The notes under the pieces: model-generated
What the model was told of the DNA's origin: nothing
The model's database searches: none
Seen by the model: only the letters and a program-made list of their open reading frames with translations
Translations under genes and position numbers: made by a program
Source: Streptosporangiaceae bacterium
GTDB lineage: Bacteria > Actinomycetota > Actinomycetes > Streptosporangiales > Streptosporangiaceae
DNA: 7,075 bases
Reading direction: 5' to 3'
Assembly: GCA_030039095.1 (NCBI GenBank)
Contig: JASHQP010000391.1
Location: forward strand, 1 to 7,075
In this document: positions 1 to 4,634 of the stretch, in pieces
Numbering within the stretch: the stretch's first letter is position 1
Layout: each line of letters starts with the position of its first letter

Positions 1-841
1 GCTTCGGGCGCGTGGTCACCACGGGGGCGACCGCCGGGCTCGCGACCGCCCCGGCTGCGCCGGCCGCGTCCGGCCGCGGGAACCTGCGGAACAGCACCCA
101 CTGCTGCAAGAGCGTCCAGCAGTTCGTCGTCACCCAGTACAGAACCAGCCCAAACGGCCAGTAAAGGCCGGAAAGGGCGAAAAAGGGCATGATGTACATC
201 ATGTACTTCTGCGACTGACCCATCGGGTTGTCCGGGGTCGTCGCCGGCATCATGCCGCGCTTCATGCTCTGCCGCACGGTCAGGAATGTCGTCGTCATGC
301 TGATCAGCACCGCGACCAGGATGACGGCCTTGGCGTGCAGGGGGACGTGAGCCGTGCCCGTGAACAGGAACTTGTCCGCGACGGTGGCGCCGACGATCTT
401 GGCCTGCTGGGCGCTCGCCACCATCTGGTGCGTCAGCCCGTACTTGACCGGCTGGCCGGGCTTCCACTCGGCGATCGCCTTCAGCACGCTGTACAGCGCG
501 AAGAACATCGGCAGCTGCAGCACGACCGGAAGGCAGCCCATCAGCGGGTTGACGCCCGCCTGCTGGTACAGCTTCATCGTCTCCTGCTGCAGCGTCTGCT
601 TGTCGTTCTTGTACTTCTTGCGCAGCGCCTGTATCTGCGGCGCCAGGGCACTCATCGCCCGCGTCGTGTGCATCTGCTTGACGAACAGCGGGACCATGAT
701 CAGCCGCATCAGGACCACGAGGATCACGATCGAGAGCGCCCAGGTCCACCCGCTGGTCGTGCCGAAAATGGGGCTCAGGAAGCCGTAGATCTGCTTGAGC
801 ACCCACGCGACGGCTTCGTAGATCGGGTTGAGGATCCCCAC
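1..841 (-). CDS. yidC: Membrane protein insertase YidC (3' end outside window)
   Basis: YidC/Oxa1-family insertase, which inserts and folds membrane proteins alone or with SecYEG. The first 280 residues are visible and the C-terminus runs off the window. The sequence lacks the large periplasmic domain of enterobacterial YidC, as in Gram-positive and actinobacterial forms, and no lipobox is seen. Hydrophobic segments lie at about 33-55, 101-122, 172-190, 213-233 and 235-252. Arg46 in the first core helix (MRLIMVPL) matches the conserved hydrophilic-groove arginine. The cytoplasmic charged hairpin is at about 66-95, followed by the family motif GVNPLMGCLPVVLQLPMF at 96-113. After about residue 255 the tail turns Ala/Pro-rich. 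The GTG start at 841-839 is preceded by AAGGGAG (849-855) seven bases upstream, and the gene begins three bases after the yidD stop, so translation is probably coupled. Identification is secure; the C-terminal length is unknown. Confidence 0.96.
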   Translation of the reverse strand, partial: MGILNPIYEAVAWVLKQIYGFLSPIFGTTSGWTWALSIVILVVLMRLIMVPLFVKQMHTTRAMSALAPQIQALRKKYKNDKQTLQQETMKLYQQAGVNPLMGCLPVVLQLPMFFALYSVLKAIAEWKPGQPVKYGLTHQMVASAQQAKIVGATVADKFLFTGTAHVPLHAKAVILVAVLISMTTTFLTVRQSMKRGMMPATTPDNPMGQSQKYMMYIMPFFALSGLYWPFGLVLYWVTTNCWTLLQQWVLFRRFPRPDAAGAAGAVASPAVAPVVTTRPK

Positions 842-844
842 CGG

Positions 845-1168
845 CTAGCTCCCTTGAGATCTGGACGGGCTCTTGCGCCCCTCGGGTGTCCGTCCCGGCA
901 CGGGCACCGGGTCGAGCCCCCCGGCGTGGAATGGGTGGCAGCGGCTCAGCCTACGGGCAGCCAGCCAGGAACCCCGCAGCGCACCGTGGACGCCAACCGC
1001 CTCGAGCGCGTACGCGCTGCAGGACGGGTAGAACCGGCATCGAGGCGCGAGCATCGGGCTGATGAAGTTCCGGTACCCGGTCAGCAGCAGCACGAGGAAC
1101 CGCGCGGCGGCCGAAGGCCGTTCCCGTGGTTCCCTCTGCGCTGTCATCGATACGGCTGTGCTCGTCAC
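845..1168 (-). CDS. yidD: Membrane protein insertion efficiency factor YidD
   Basis: Small inner-face membrane-associated protein thought to help YidC-dependent insertion. The 107-residue product carries the family hallmarks: an amphipathic N-terminal helix (about 22-40), the cysteine motif [14 protein letters not shown] at 44-57, and [14 protein letters not shown] at 76-89. Cysteines 44, 50 and 77 are the conserved set. The tail after residue 90 is basic and polar, variable in this family. The chosen start is GTG at 1168, whose GTGA overlaps the rnpA stop by four bases, which suggests translational coupling. A start at the internal Met8 is also possible. It lies between rnpA and yidC, the usual bacterial context. 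Family assignment is firm; the exact start is less certain. Confidence 0.93.
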   Translation of the reverse strand: MTSTAVSMTAQREPRERPSAAARFLVLLLTGYRNFISPMLAPRCRFYPSCSAYALEAVGVHGALRGSWLAARRLSRCHPFHAGGLDPVPVPGRTPEGRKSPSRSQGS

Positions 1169-1527
1169 GAACGCTGCGTTCCACCCTGCCGCCGAAGCAA
1201 AGCGTGGATTACCAGGTCGAGTTCGGCGGCGAGATCCGCCTGGCGTGCGGTGGCGGCCCGGGGATTGGCACGCACCACCAACAGGCTACCTTCAGGAAGC
1301 GACCCGAGATACCCGCGGGCCAGATCACGGAGCCTGCGCCGGACCCGGTTCCGCACGACCGCGCCGCCCACGGCCTTACTCACCACGAAGCCGACCCGGG
1401 CTGGCTCGCCGTTCCCTGGCCGGCAGAGCAGGTGACCGGAGACCAGGGGCCGCCCCGCGCGACGGCCCCCCCGCAGTGTCTGCGAGAACTCCGAGCGCCT
1501 CCGCATCCGTGCGGCTGCGGGAAGCAC
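1165..1527 (-). CDS. rnpA: Ribonuclease P protein component
   Basis: Protein subunit of RNase P. It binds the catalytic RNA and pre-tRNA leaders so that 5' leaders are removed. The product is 120 residues, normal for the family. It opens with the actinobacterial-type [13 protein letters not shown] segment, where the aromatic residue helps bind the leader. It contains the basic signature helix [21 protein letters not shown] at about 51-71, including the RNR motif. The ending [12 protein letters not shown] (81-92) is also typical. The GTG start at 1527 is supported by the conserved N-terminus, but no convincing Shine-Dalgarno sequence precedes it, so translation may depend on the upstream rpmH message. 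The gap to rpmH is 52 nt and contains half of a strong hairpin. The 3' end overlaps yidD by four bases. Confidence 0.95.
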   Translation of the reverse strand: MLPAAARMRRRSEFSQTLRGGRRAGRPLVSGHLLCRPGNGEPARVGFVVSKAVGGAVVRNRVRRRLRDLARGYLGSLPEGSLLVVRANPRAATARQADLAAELDLVIHALLRRQGGTQRS

Positions 1528-1571
1528 GGGCCGTCACCGTCGCGCCGGCCGACCGGCACCGGCGGCAGGCC

Positions 1572-1598
1572 CGCGCGGGTCAGGCACTGACCCGCGCG
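1572..1598 (-). promoter_or_regulatory. Strong RNA hairpin over the rpmH stop codon
   Basis: Perfect inverted repeat: 12 bp on each side (1572-1583 and 1587-1598) with a 3-nt loop (1584-1586). It covers the last rpmH codons, the TGA at 1580-1582 and the first bases of the rpmH-rnpA gap. In the minus-strand transcript it would form a very GC-rich stem. No U-run follows, so it does not look like a classical intrinsic terminator. It could act as an attenuator, an RNase-processing site or a 3' stabiliser that keeps L34 mRNA more abundant than rnpA mRNA. The structure is seen directly; the role is inferred. Confidence 0.6.
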
Positions 1599-1717
1599 CG
1601 CCCCTTACGGCGCCGTGCTGCCAGGATCGCGCGTCCAGCCCGGGTGCGCATGCGCAGCCGGAACCCGTGCGTCTTCGCGCGGTGGCGGTTGTTCGGCTGG
1701 AACGTACGCTTGCTCAC
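1580..1717 (-). CDS. rpmH: 50S ribosomal protein L34
   Basis: L34, a small basic protein of the large ribosomal subunit. The 45-residue product starts [20 protein letters not shown] and continues with [11 protein letters not shown], the near-invariant L34 pattern; the length is typical of actinobacteria. The start is GTG at 1717-1715, with GGAG five bases upstream. It is the first gene of the leftward rpmH-rnpA-yidD-yidC cluster and diverges from dnaA, the most conserved gene arrangement around bacterial origins. A candidate promoter lies about 100 bp upstream, and a hairpin overlaps the stop codon. Confidence 0.97.
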   Translation of the reverse strand: MSKRTFQPNNRHRAKTHGFRLRMRTRAGRAILAARRRKGRARVSA

Positions 1718-1818
1718 TGGGACTCCAGGTCAAAGGGTGAGGTCGGTGCGGCCACCGGACCCAGACGTGAGGGCTGTGCACGTGCGGAAGCCCGCCCTGG
1801 CGGTAGCCGGACCAATGA

Positions 1819-1848
1819 ACGGTACGCGGGCCGGGTGCCGCCGGTCAA
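1819..1848 (-). promoter_or_regulatory. Candidate sigma70-type promoter for rpmH operon
   Basis: On the minus strand, TTGACC (1848-1843) is followed after 18 nt by TACCGT (1824-1819), which fits the actinobacterial TTGAC / TANNNT pattern. Transcription would start near 1812 and leave a 5' leader of about 95 nt before rpmH. It is the best-spaced pair I found on this strand. Its -35 lies within the 1837-1857 inverted repeat. Prediction only. Confidence 0.45.
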
Positions 1849-1857
1849 ACCGGCGGC
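1837..1857. repeat. Perfect 9-bp inverted repeat over the rpmH -35 box
   Basis: GCCGCCGGT (1837-1845) and ACCGGCGGC (1849-1857) are separated by CAA. The repeat contains the candidate -35 hexamer of the rpmH promoter. A dimeric regulator binding here would compete with RNA polymerase. The symmetry is directly visible; operator function is inferred, and GC-rich palindromes also occur by chance at this base composition. Confidence 0.45.
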
Positions 1858-2003
1858 CGGCATCCTCGCCCAGGCCCGGGCAGGCCCCCCACTGGCGCAC
1901 GTACTCGCCCGGAACGCCTCCGGGCCGCTCGTCAAGCCACCACGCCGCCACCCTCCGCAACACTTCCCGTTTACCGAACGAGCACCGAAGCCGGGCCCTA
2001 GGC

Positions 2004-2012
2004 TGTGGACAG
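2004..2012 (-). promoter_or_regulatory. DnaA-box-like site upstream of dnaA
   Basis: TGTGGACAG, reverse complement CTGTCCACA, differs by one base from the actinobacterial box TTGTCCACA. The same 9-mer recurs in oriC at 3830-3838. It directly follows a possible -10 element (TAGGCT), which would fit autoregulation of dnaA. Confidence 0.5.
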
Positions 2013-2114
2013 CGGTTCCGGGCGAGGGGATCCGGCACCGGGAGACCGGCGGGATCTCATCACCCCGGGCGGCCAATGGGGAGGGCTGCTGCACCAAGTG
2101 CAACGTGCACAACC

Positions 2115-2123
2115 TGTGGAAAA
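2115..2123 (-). promoter_or_regulatory. DnaA-box-like site close to the dnaA start
   Basis: TGTGGAAAA, reverse complement TTTTCCACA, has one mismatch to the TTATCCACA consensus and lies 40 bp before the dnaA ATG. It could be an autoregulatory or origin-accessory DnaA site. Confidence 0.45.
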
Positions 2124-2162
2124 ACCTGTTGATCATATGTGGGGGCGCGAGGTGGACGGCCA

Positions 2163-3761
2163 ATGAGTGAAACAGACCTCGCGGAAGTCTGGGCCCGGTC
2201 TCTTGCCGAGCTTGCCGGGATGCAGATCGAGCCCGCCCACCGGGCGTGGCTGCAGCTCACCCGGCCGCTCGGCCTAGTCGAGAACACCGCGCTGATCGCC
2301 ACCCCCAACGAGTTCGTCAAGGAGCAGCTGGAAACCAGGCTGCGGGCCCTGATCACCAACACGCTGTCCCGGGAGCTCGGGCGCAGCATCCAGCTCGCGG
2401 TCACCGTCGACCCCACGGCGGCAGCCGATAACGGAGCCCGGCCGCCCGGGCTGCCTGGCGTTGCGGATCTGGACGACCTGCGCGCCGGGCCGGATGACGA
2501 ATCCGCCGACGCCGCCACCGGGCCGCTGCAGCGGATAACCGACGATGGCGGGCCGCCATCGGGCGAGTTCCGCATCGGCGTGGGCCCGTTCGGCCCGGCC
2601 AGCGGCGAGTACCCCGCCCTCGGCGGCCGCGGCGACATGCGGCCGGACGGCCCCGGGCTCGACGGCCAGCTGCACGGCCCGGCCGGATTCCTGCCGGGTT
2701 CGCCGGGAGGAGCCCCCCGCCCGCAGGCCCGGCTGAACCCCAAGTACACGTTCGAGACGTTCGTCATCGGCTCGAGCAACAGGTTCGCGCACGCGGCAGC
2801 GGTCGCCGTGGCCGAGGCGCCGGCCAAGGCCTACAACCCGCTGTTCGTCTACGGCGACTCGGGGCTCGGCAAGACGCACCTGCTGCACGCGATCGGCCAC
2901 TACGCCCAGAGCCTGTACCAGGGCGTCAAGGTGCGCTACGTGAGCTCGGAAGAGTTCACGAACGACTTCATCAACATGATCCGCGACGGCAAGCAGGACG
3001 GCTTCCGGCGCCGGTACCGCGACGTCGACGTGCTGCTGGTGGACGACATCCAGTTCCTGGAGAACAAGGAAGGGACCCAGGAAGAGTTCTTCCACACGTT
3101 CAACACGCTGCACAACGCCAGCAAGCAGATCGTGATCTCCAGCGACCGCGCGCCCAAGCGGCTGGTGACTCTGGAGGACCGGCTGCGCAGCCGGTTCGAG
3201 TGGGGACTGCTCACCGACGTCCAGCCGCCGGAACTGGAGACCCGGATCGCGATCCTGCGCAAGAAGGCCGTGCAGGACCGGCTCAAGGTGCCCGCCGACG
3301 CGCTCGAGTACATCGCGAGCAGGATCTCCACCAACATCCGCGAGCTCGAGGGCGCGCTGATCCGGGTCACGGCGTTCGCCAGCCTGAACCGGCAGTCGGT
3401 CGACCTCCAGCTCGCCGAGTTCGTGCTGAAGGACCTGATCCCCGAGGCGCAGGGCCCCGAGATCACCGCGTCGACGATCATGGGCCAGACGGCCTCCTAC
3501 TTCGGGCTGTCCATCGACGACCTGTGCGGCACGTCGCGGTCCCGGGTCCTCGTCACGGCGCGGCAGATCGCCATGTACCTGTGCCGGGAGCTGACCGACC
3601 TGTCCCTGCCCAAGATCGGCCAGCAGTTCGGCGGCCGCGACCACACCACGGTGATGCACGCCGACAAGAAGATCCGCTCGCTGATGGCCGAGCGCCGGTC
3701 GATCTACAACCAGGTCACCGAGCTCACCAACCGGATCAAGCAGCAGGCGTTGTCCGGATGA
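2163..3761 (+). CDS. dnaA: Chromosomal replication initiator protein DnaA
   Basis: AAA+ initiator that binds DnaA boxes at oriC, melts the duplex and directs helicase loading. The product is 532 residues. Domain I (about 1-85) has the typical [29 protein letters not shown] region. Domain II (about 90-188) is long and Gly/Pro/Asp-rich, as in actinobacteria. Domain III carries Walker A GDSGLGKT (231-238), Walker B LLVDDIQ (291-297), sensor I ISSDRAPK (325-332), the arginine-finger segment LRSRFEWG (341-348) and sensor II RELEGAL (393-399). Domain IV has the DNA-binding signature [24 protein letters not shown] (474-497). The ATG at 2163 was chosen because [14 protein letters not shown] matches the family start and a GAGGTGG-like ribosome-binding sequence lies at 2149-2155. 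An in-frame GTG at 2139 would add eight residues but lacks such a site. DnaA boxes upstream suggest autoregulation. Confidence 0.98.
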   Translation: MSETDLAEVWARSLAELAGMQIEPAHRAWLQLTRPLGLVENTALIATPNEFVKEQLETRLRALITNTLSRELGRSIQLAVTVDPTAAADNGARPPGLPGVADLDDLRAGPDDESADAATGPLQRITDDGGPPSGEFRIGVGPFGPASGEYPALGGRGDMRPDGPGLDGQLHGPAGFLPGSPGGAPRPQARLNPKYTFETFVIGSSNRFAHAAAVAVAEAPAKAYNPLFVYGDSGLGKTHLLHAIGHYAQSLYQGVKVRYVSSEEFTNDFINMIRDGKQDGFRRRYRDVDVLLVDDIQFLENKEGTQEEFFHTFNTLHNASKQIVISSDRAPKRLVTLEDRLRSRFEWGLLTDVQPPELETRIAILRKKAVQDRLKVPADALEYIASRISTNIRELEGALIRVTAFASLNRQSVDLQLAEFVLKDLIPEAQGPEITASTIMGQTASYFGLSIDDLCGTSRSRVLVTARQIAMYLCRELTDLSLPKIGQQFGGRDHTTVMHADKKIRSLMAERRSIYNQVTELTNRIKQQALSG

Positions 3762-3817
3762 ACGCGCGGTGAAGGTTGCCATACCAGTGACTGCGGTCAC
3801 AATCAGTGCACACAGGC

Positions 3818-3826
3818 TGTGGATAA
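3818..3826 (-). promoter_or_regulatory. Consensus DnaA box
   Basis: TGTGGATAA is the exact reverse complement of the strong consensus box TTATCCACA. It is the only perfect match I found in the window and the best anchor for oriC. A second box in the same orientation follows 12 bp later. Confidence 0.8.
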
Positions 3827-3829
3827 ACG

Positions 3830-3838
3830 TGTGGACAG
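3830..3838 (-). promoter_or_regulatory. DnaA-box-like site
   Basis: TGTGGACAG, reverse complement CTGTCCACA, is one base from the actinobacterial form TTGTCCACA. It starts 12 bp after the consensus box in the same orientation, a spacing that allows DnaA-DnaA contact. It is identical to the site at 2004-2012. Confidence 0.6.
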
Positions 3839-3847
3839 ATGCGGGCC

Positions 3848-3866
3848 GCCGGAGGAAAACTCCGGC
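3848..3866. repeat. 7-bp hairpin after the DnaA box pair
   Basis: GCCGGAG (3848-3854) and CTCCGGC (3860-3866) form a perfect stem around a GAAAA loop. No T-run follows, so it is not a convincing dnaA terminator, although it lies 87 nt after the dnaA stop. Its role is unknown. Confidence 0.4.
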
Positions 3867-3909
3867 TAACCGGGGGGTAATCACCGGGCCTCTGGCGGGC
3901 GTACGCCGG

Positions 3910-3918
3910 GTATCCACA
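3910..3918 (+). promoter_or_regulatory. DnaA-box-like site
   Basis: GTATCCACA, one mismatch to TTATCCACA and opposite in orientation to the pair at 3818 and 3830. The palindrome GGCGTACGCC (3898-3907) ends two bases before it. Confidence 0.6.
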
Positions 3919-3925
3919 GCGGCCG

Positions 3926-3994
3926 GCGGCGCCGCCCACCGGACGGACACAGCCGGTGTGGACGCACCTGACGGGGCTGACCTGCGGCGCCGCC
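3926..3994. repeat. Duplicated GC palindrome in oriC
   Basis: The 11-mer GCGGCGCCGCC occurs at 3926-3936 and again at 3984-3994, start to start 58 bp. Each contains the self-complementary core GCGGCGCCGC. A box-like site lies just outside each copy (3910-3918 on the left, 3997-4005 on the right), so the block is roughly mirror-symmetric. Simple GC-rich words recur by chance, so the meaning is uncertain. Confidence 0.4.
3957..3965 (-). promoter_or_regulatory. Weak DnaA-box-like site
   Basis: TGTGGACGC, reverse complement GCGTCCACA, keeps the TCCACA core but has mismatches in the first positions. It lies between the two copies of the GC palindrome. Confidence 0.4.
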
Positions 3995-3996
3995 GG

Positions 3997-4014
3997 ATAT
4001 CCCCAGCGTCCACC
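3997..4014 (+). promoter_or_regulatory. Two adjacent degenerate DnaA-box-like sites
   Basis: ATATCCCCA (3997-4005) and GCGTCCACC (4006-4014) lie end to end in the same orientation. Each departs from TTATCCACA or TTGTCCACA at two or more positions. They are plausible low-affinity sites next to the AT-rich patch at 4028, but weak on sequence alone. Confidence 0.3.
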
Positions 4015-4027
4015 GACCCTATGACGA

Positions 4028-4054
4028 CTACTTTTCTCTCAGTTACCAAAGACT
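4028..4054. other. Locally AT-rich patch, candidate unwinding element
   Basis: About 63 percent A+T over 27 nt in an otherwise very GC-rich region, just after the last box-like sites. It could be the DNA unwinding element of oriC or part of a dnaN promoter. It contains TACTTT (4029-4034), but I see no matching -35. Position and composition are the only support. Confidence 0.35.
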
Positions 4055-4091
4055 CGAGACCGAAGTAAGCCGACCAGGAGAGAGGCTCCCT

Positions 4092-4145
4092 TTGACTACT
4101 CCCCGACCCGAGGGACGGGGATACCGGTCCTCGCGGGCCGGGGTT
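4092..4145 (-). ncRNA. Possible omega-RNA 3' scaffold remnant
   Basis: TnpB guide RNAs (omegaRNA) overlap the 3' end of tnpB and run through the right end into flanking DNA. In the minus-strand transcript this region would form a CCGG/CCGG hairpin closed by a GCGA tetraloop (4141-4124), with one C-A mismatch. It is followed by the right-end hairpin CCCCG/CGGGG (4120-4101). The guide would begin at 4091 and read AGGGAGCCTCTCTCCTGG, the flanking oriC sequence. Whether anything is transcribed is unknown. Confidence 0.3.
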
Positions 4146-4536
4146 CCTGTTTCACAGCCGACTGCGCCCGGGCGATCTCCGGATGTCTAACGTCAGCGTT
4201 ACGAACCTTGCGGTGCGCGCGGGCCGGTTTGGCCGTGGCCTTGATCCGGTCCGCCGAGCCTTTCTGGCACCGGGCCAGCCGCCGCTGGTACCGCGCCAGA
4301 TTCCGGGCCTTACGCTCAAGGTGGCGCGAGTTTGTGATCCGCTCCCCATCGCTGGTCACCGCGAAGTACTGGACGCCCAGATCGACACCCGAGGTTGCCT
4401 TTCCTTCGGCGGCGTACCGCTCCTGCCGTGCGGCGAGGGTGCGGTTCCACACCACACGCACACAGCCGAAGGTGCGGTTAAACATTTCCTGCTGTGCCAG
4501 ATCGGGATATGCCCGGCACCGATATGCCGTCCTCAC
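4096..4536 (-). pseudogene. tnpB: tnpB relic with two internal deletions
   Basis: Remnant of TnpB, the RNA-guided nuclease of IS200/IS605 elements (ancestor of Cas12). The frame from GTG 4536 encodes 146 residues against roughly 370-420 for intact proteins. Residues 1-48 are the N-terminus (VRTAYRCRAYPDLAQQEMFN... and ...VVWNRTLAARQERY). Residues 50-115 jump to the RuvC-I block (GVDLGVQYFAVTSDGE) and the following basic helix (YQRRLARCQKGSADR, AHRKVRNA). Residues 116-146 jump to the extreme C-terminal tail (DVRHPE, SAVKQEPRPARTG). Missing are most of the REC/wedge region, the RuvC-II glutamate segment, the CxxC zinc finger and the RuvC-III aspartate. Only the first catalytic Asp remains, so it cannot cut DNA. 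Both deletions keep frame. Upstream in-frame codons to 4581 overlap the left-end hairpin and are probably not translated. Family identity is strong; lack of nuclease function is inferred. Confidence 0.85.
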
Positions 4537-4570
4537 ATTTCCAGCATGCCGGTCACGGCCGACAAAACAC

Positions 4571-4590
4571 TGCCCCGCCAAAGCGGGGCA
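4571..4590. repeat. Left-end hairpin of the IS relic
   Basis: TGCCCCGC (4571-4578) and GCGGGGCA (4583-4590) form a perfect 8-bp stem with a CAAA loop. It lies about 35 nt before the tnpB start, where IS200/IS605 elements carry a subterminal left-end hairpin. It is followed immediately, on the dnaN side, by the TCAA of another right-end-like sequence. Confidence 0.6.
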
Positions 4591-4591
4591 C

Positions 4592-4622
4592 TTGATCCCT
4601 CCCCGGGCTGAAGACCGGGGCC
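4592..4622 (-). mobile_element. Second IS200/IS605 right-end remnant beside dnaN
   Basis: On the minus strand a CCCCGG/CCGGGG hairpin with an 8-nt loop (4620-4601) is followed by AGGGA and TCAA (4595-4592). This is the same hairpin-plus-TCAA layout as the right end at 4120-4092, but a different sequence, closer to the common actinobacterial form CCCCG...CTTCAG...CGGGG. No tnpB or tnpA lies on its other side; dnaN begins 13 nt away. It could be the last trace of a second element, or part of the left end of the tnpB relic. Confidence 0.5.
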
Positions 4623-4634
4623 TCGGAGGTTCTA

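Larger units (their letters stand above)
1718..2162. other. Divergent rpmH-dnaA intergenic region
   Basis: A 445-nt region without a convincing gene. It carries a candidate rpmH promoter (1819-1848, minus), an inverted repeat (1837-1857) and DnaA-box-like sites at 2004-2012 and 2115-2123. A possible dnaA -10 element, TAGGCT at 1999-2004, abuts the first of these boxes, but no good -35 accompanies it. A small inverted repeat, GTGCA-ACG-TGCAC, lies at 2098-2110. Open frames crossing the region on both strands have no recognisable composition or motifs and look like high-GC artefacts. Confidence 0.7.
3762..4091. other. oriC: Probable oriC core (dnaA-proximal part of dnaA-dnaN gap)
   Basis: Non-coding region after dnaA with one consensus DnaA box and several near-matches in both orientations (3818, 3830, 3910, 3957, 3997, 4006). 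It also has GC-rich palindromes and, towards its end, a relatively AT-rich stretch (4028-4054). Actinobacterial oriC normally lies between dnaA and dnaN, with boxes often resembling TTGTCCACA. The box count is low compared with Streptomyces origins. The region ends where an IS200/IS605 relic begins, so part of the original origin may have been displaced or lost. Confidence 0.75.
4092..4591 (-). mobile_element. Decayed IS200/IS605-type element (tnpB relic, no tnpA)
   Basis: The element reads on the minus strand. Its left end, next to dnaN, has a perfect 8-bp hairpin (4571-4590). A truncated tnpB frame follows (4536-4096). The right end has a hairpin at 4101-4120 and then the tetranucleotide TCAA (4095-4092), matching the right-end cleavage motif known from IS608-type elements. 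There are no inverted terminal repeats or target duplication, as expected for this family. The tyrosine transposase gene tnpA is absent and tnpB lacks its catalytic core, so it cannot move by itself. Lower-GC stretches in the 5' part of tnpB contrast with the flanking genes and suggest acquisition from elsewhere. The outer boundaries are estimated to within a few bases. Confidence 0.75.

Noticed and set aside
335..1435. Plus-strand open frame opposite yidC, yidD and rnpA
   Set aside because: Antisense to three genes with clear family motifs; no motif of its own.
2139..2162. GTG at 2139 as the dnaA start
   Set aside because: Adds eight residues (GARGGRP type) not typical of DnaA and lacks a ribosome-binding sequence; ATG at 2163 has one and matches the family start.
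3848..3866. Hairpin as an intrinsic terminator of dnaA
   Set aside because: Only 7 bp with no T-run after it; kept as a structural repeat only.
2274..4049. Minus-strand open frame of about 590 codons opposite dnaA and oriC
   Set aside because: Shadow of dnaA; composition is artefactual and it runs through the DnaA-box region.
4092..4126. TTGACT as a -35 box for dnaN
   Set aside because: It is the complement of the element's terminal TCAA region; the next TANNN hexamer is 24 nt away, too far, and does not end in T.
4442..4466. TTCCACA-type words as extra DnaA boxes inside the relic
   Set aside because: They fall within conserved tnpB coding sequence (VVWNRT) and do not match the full 9-mer.
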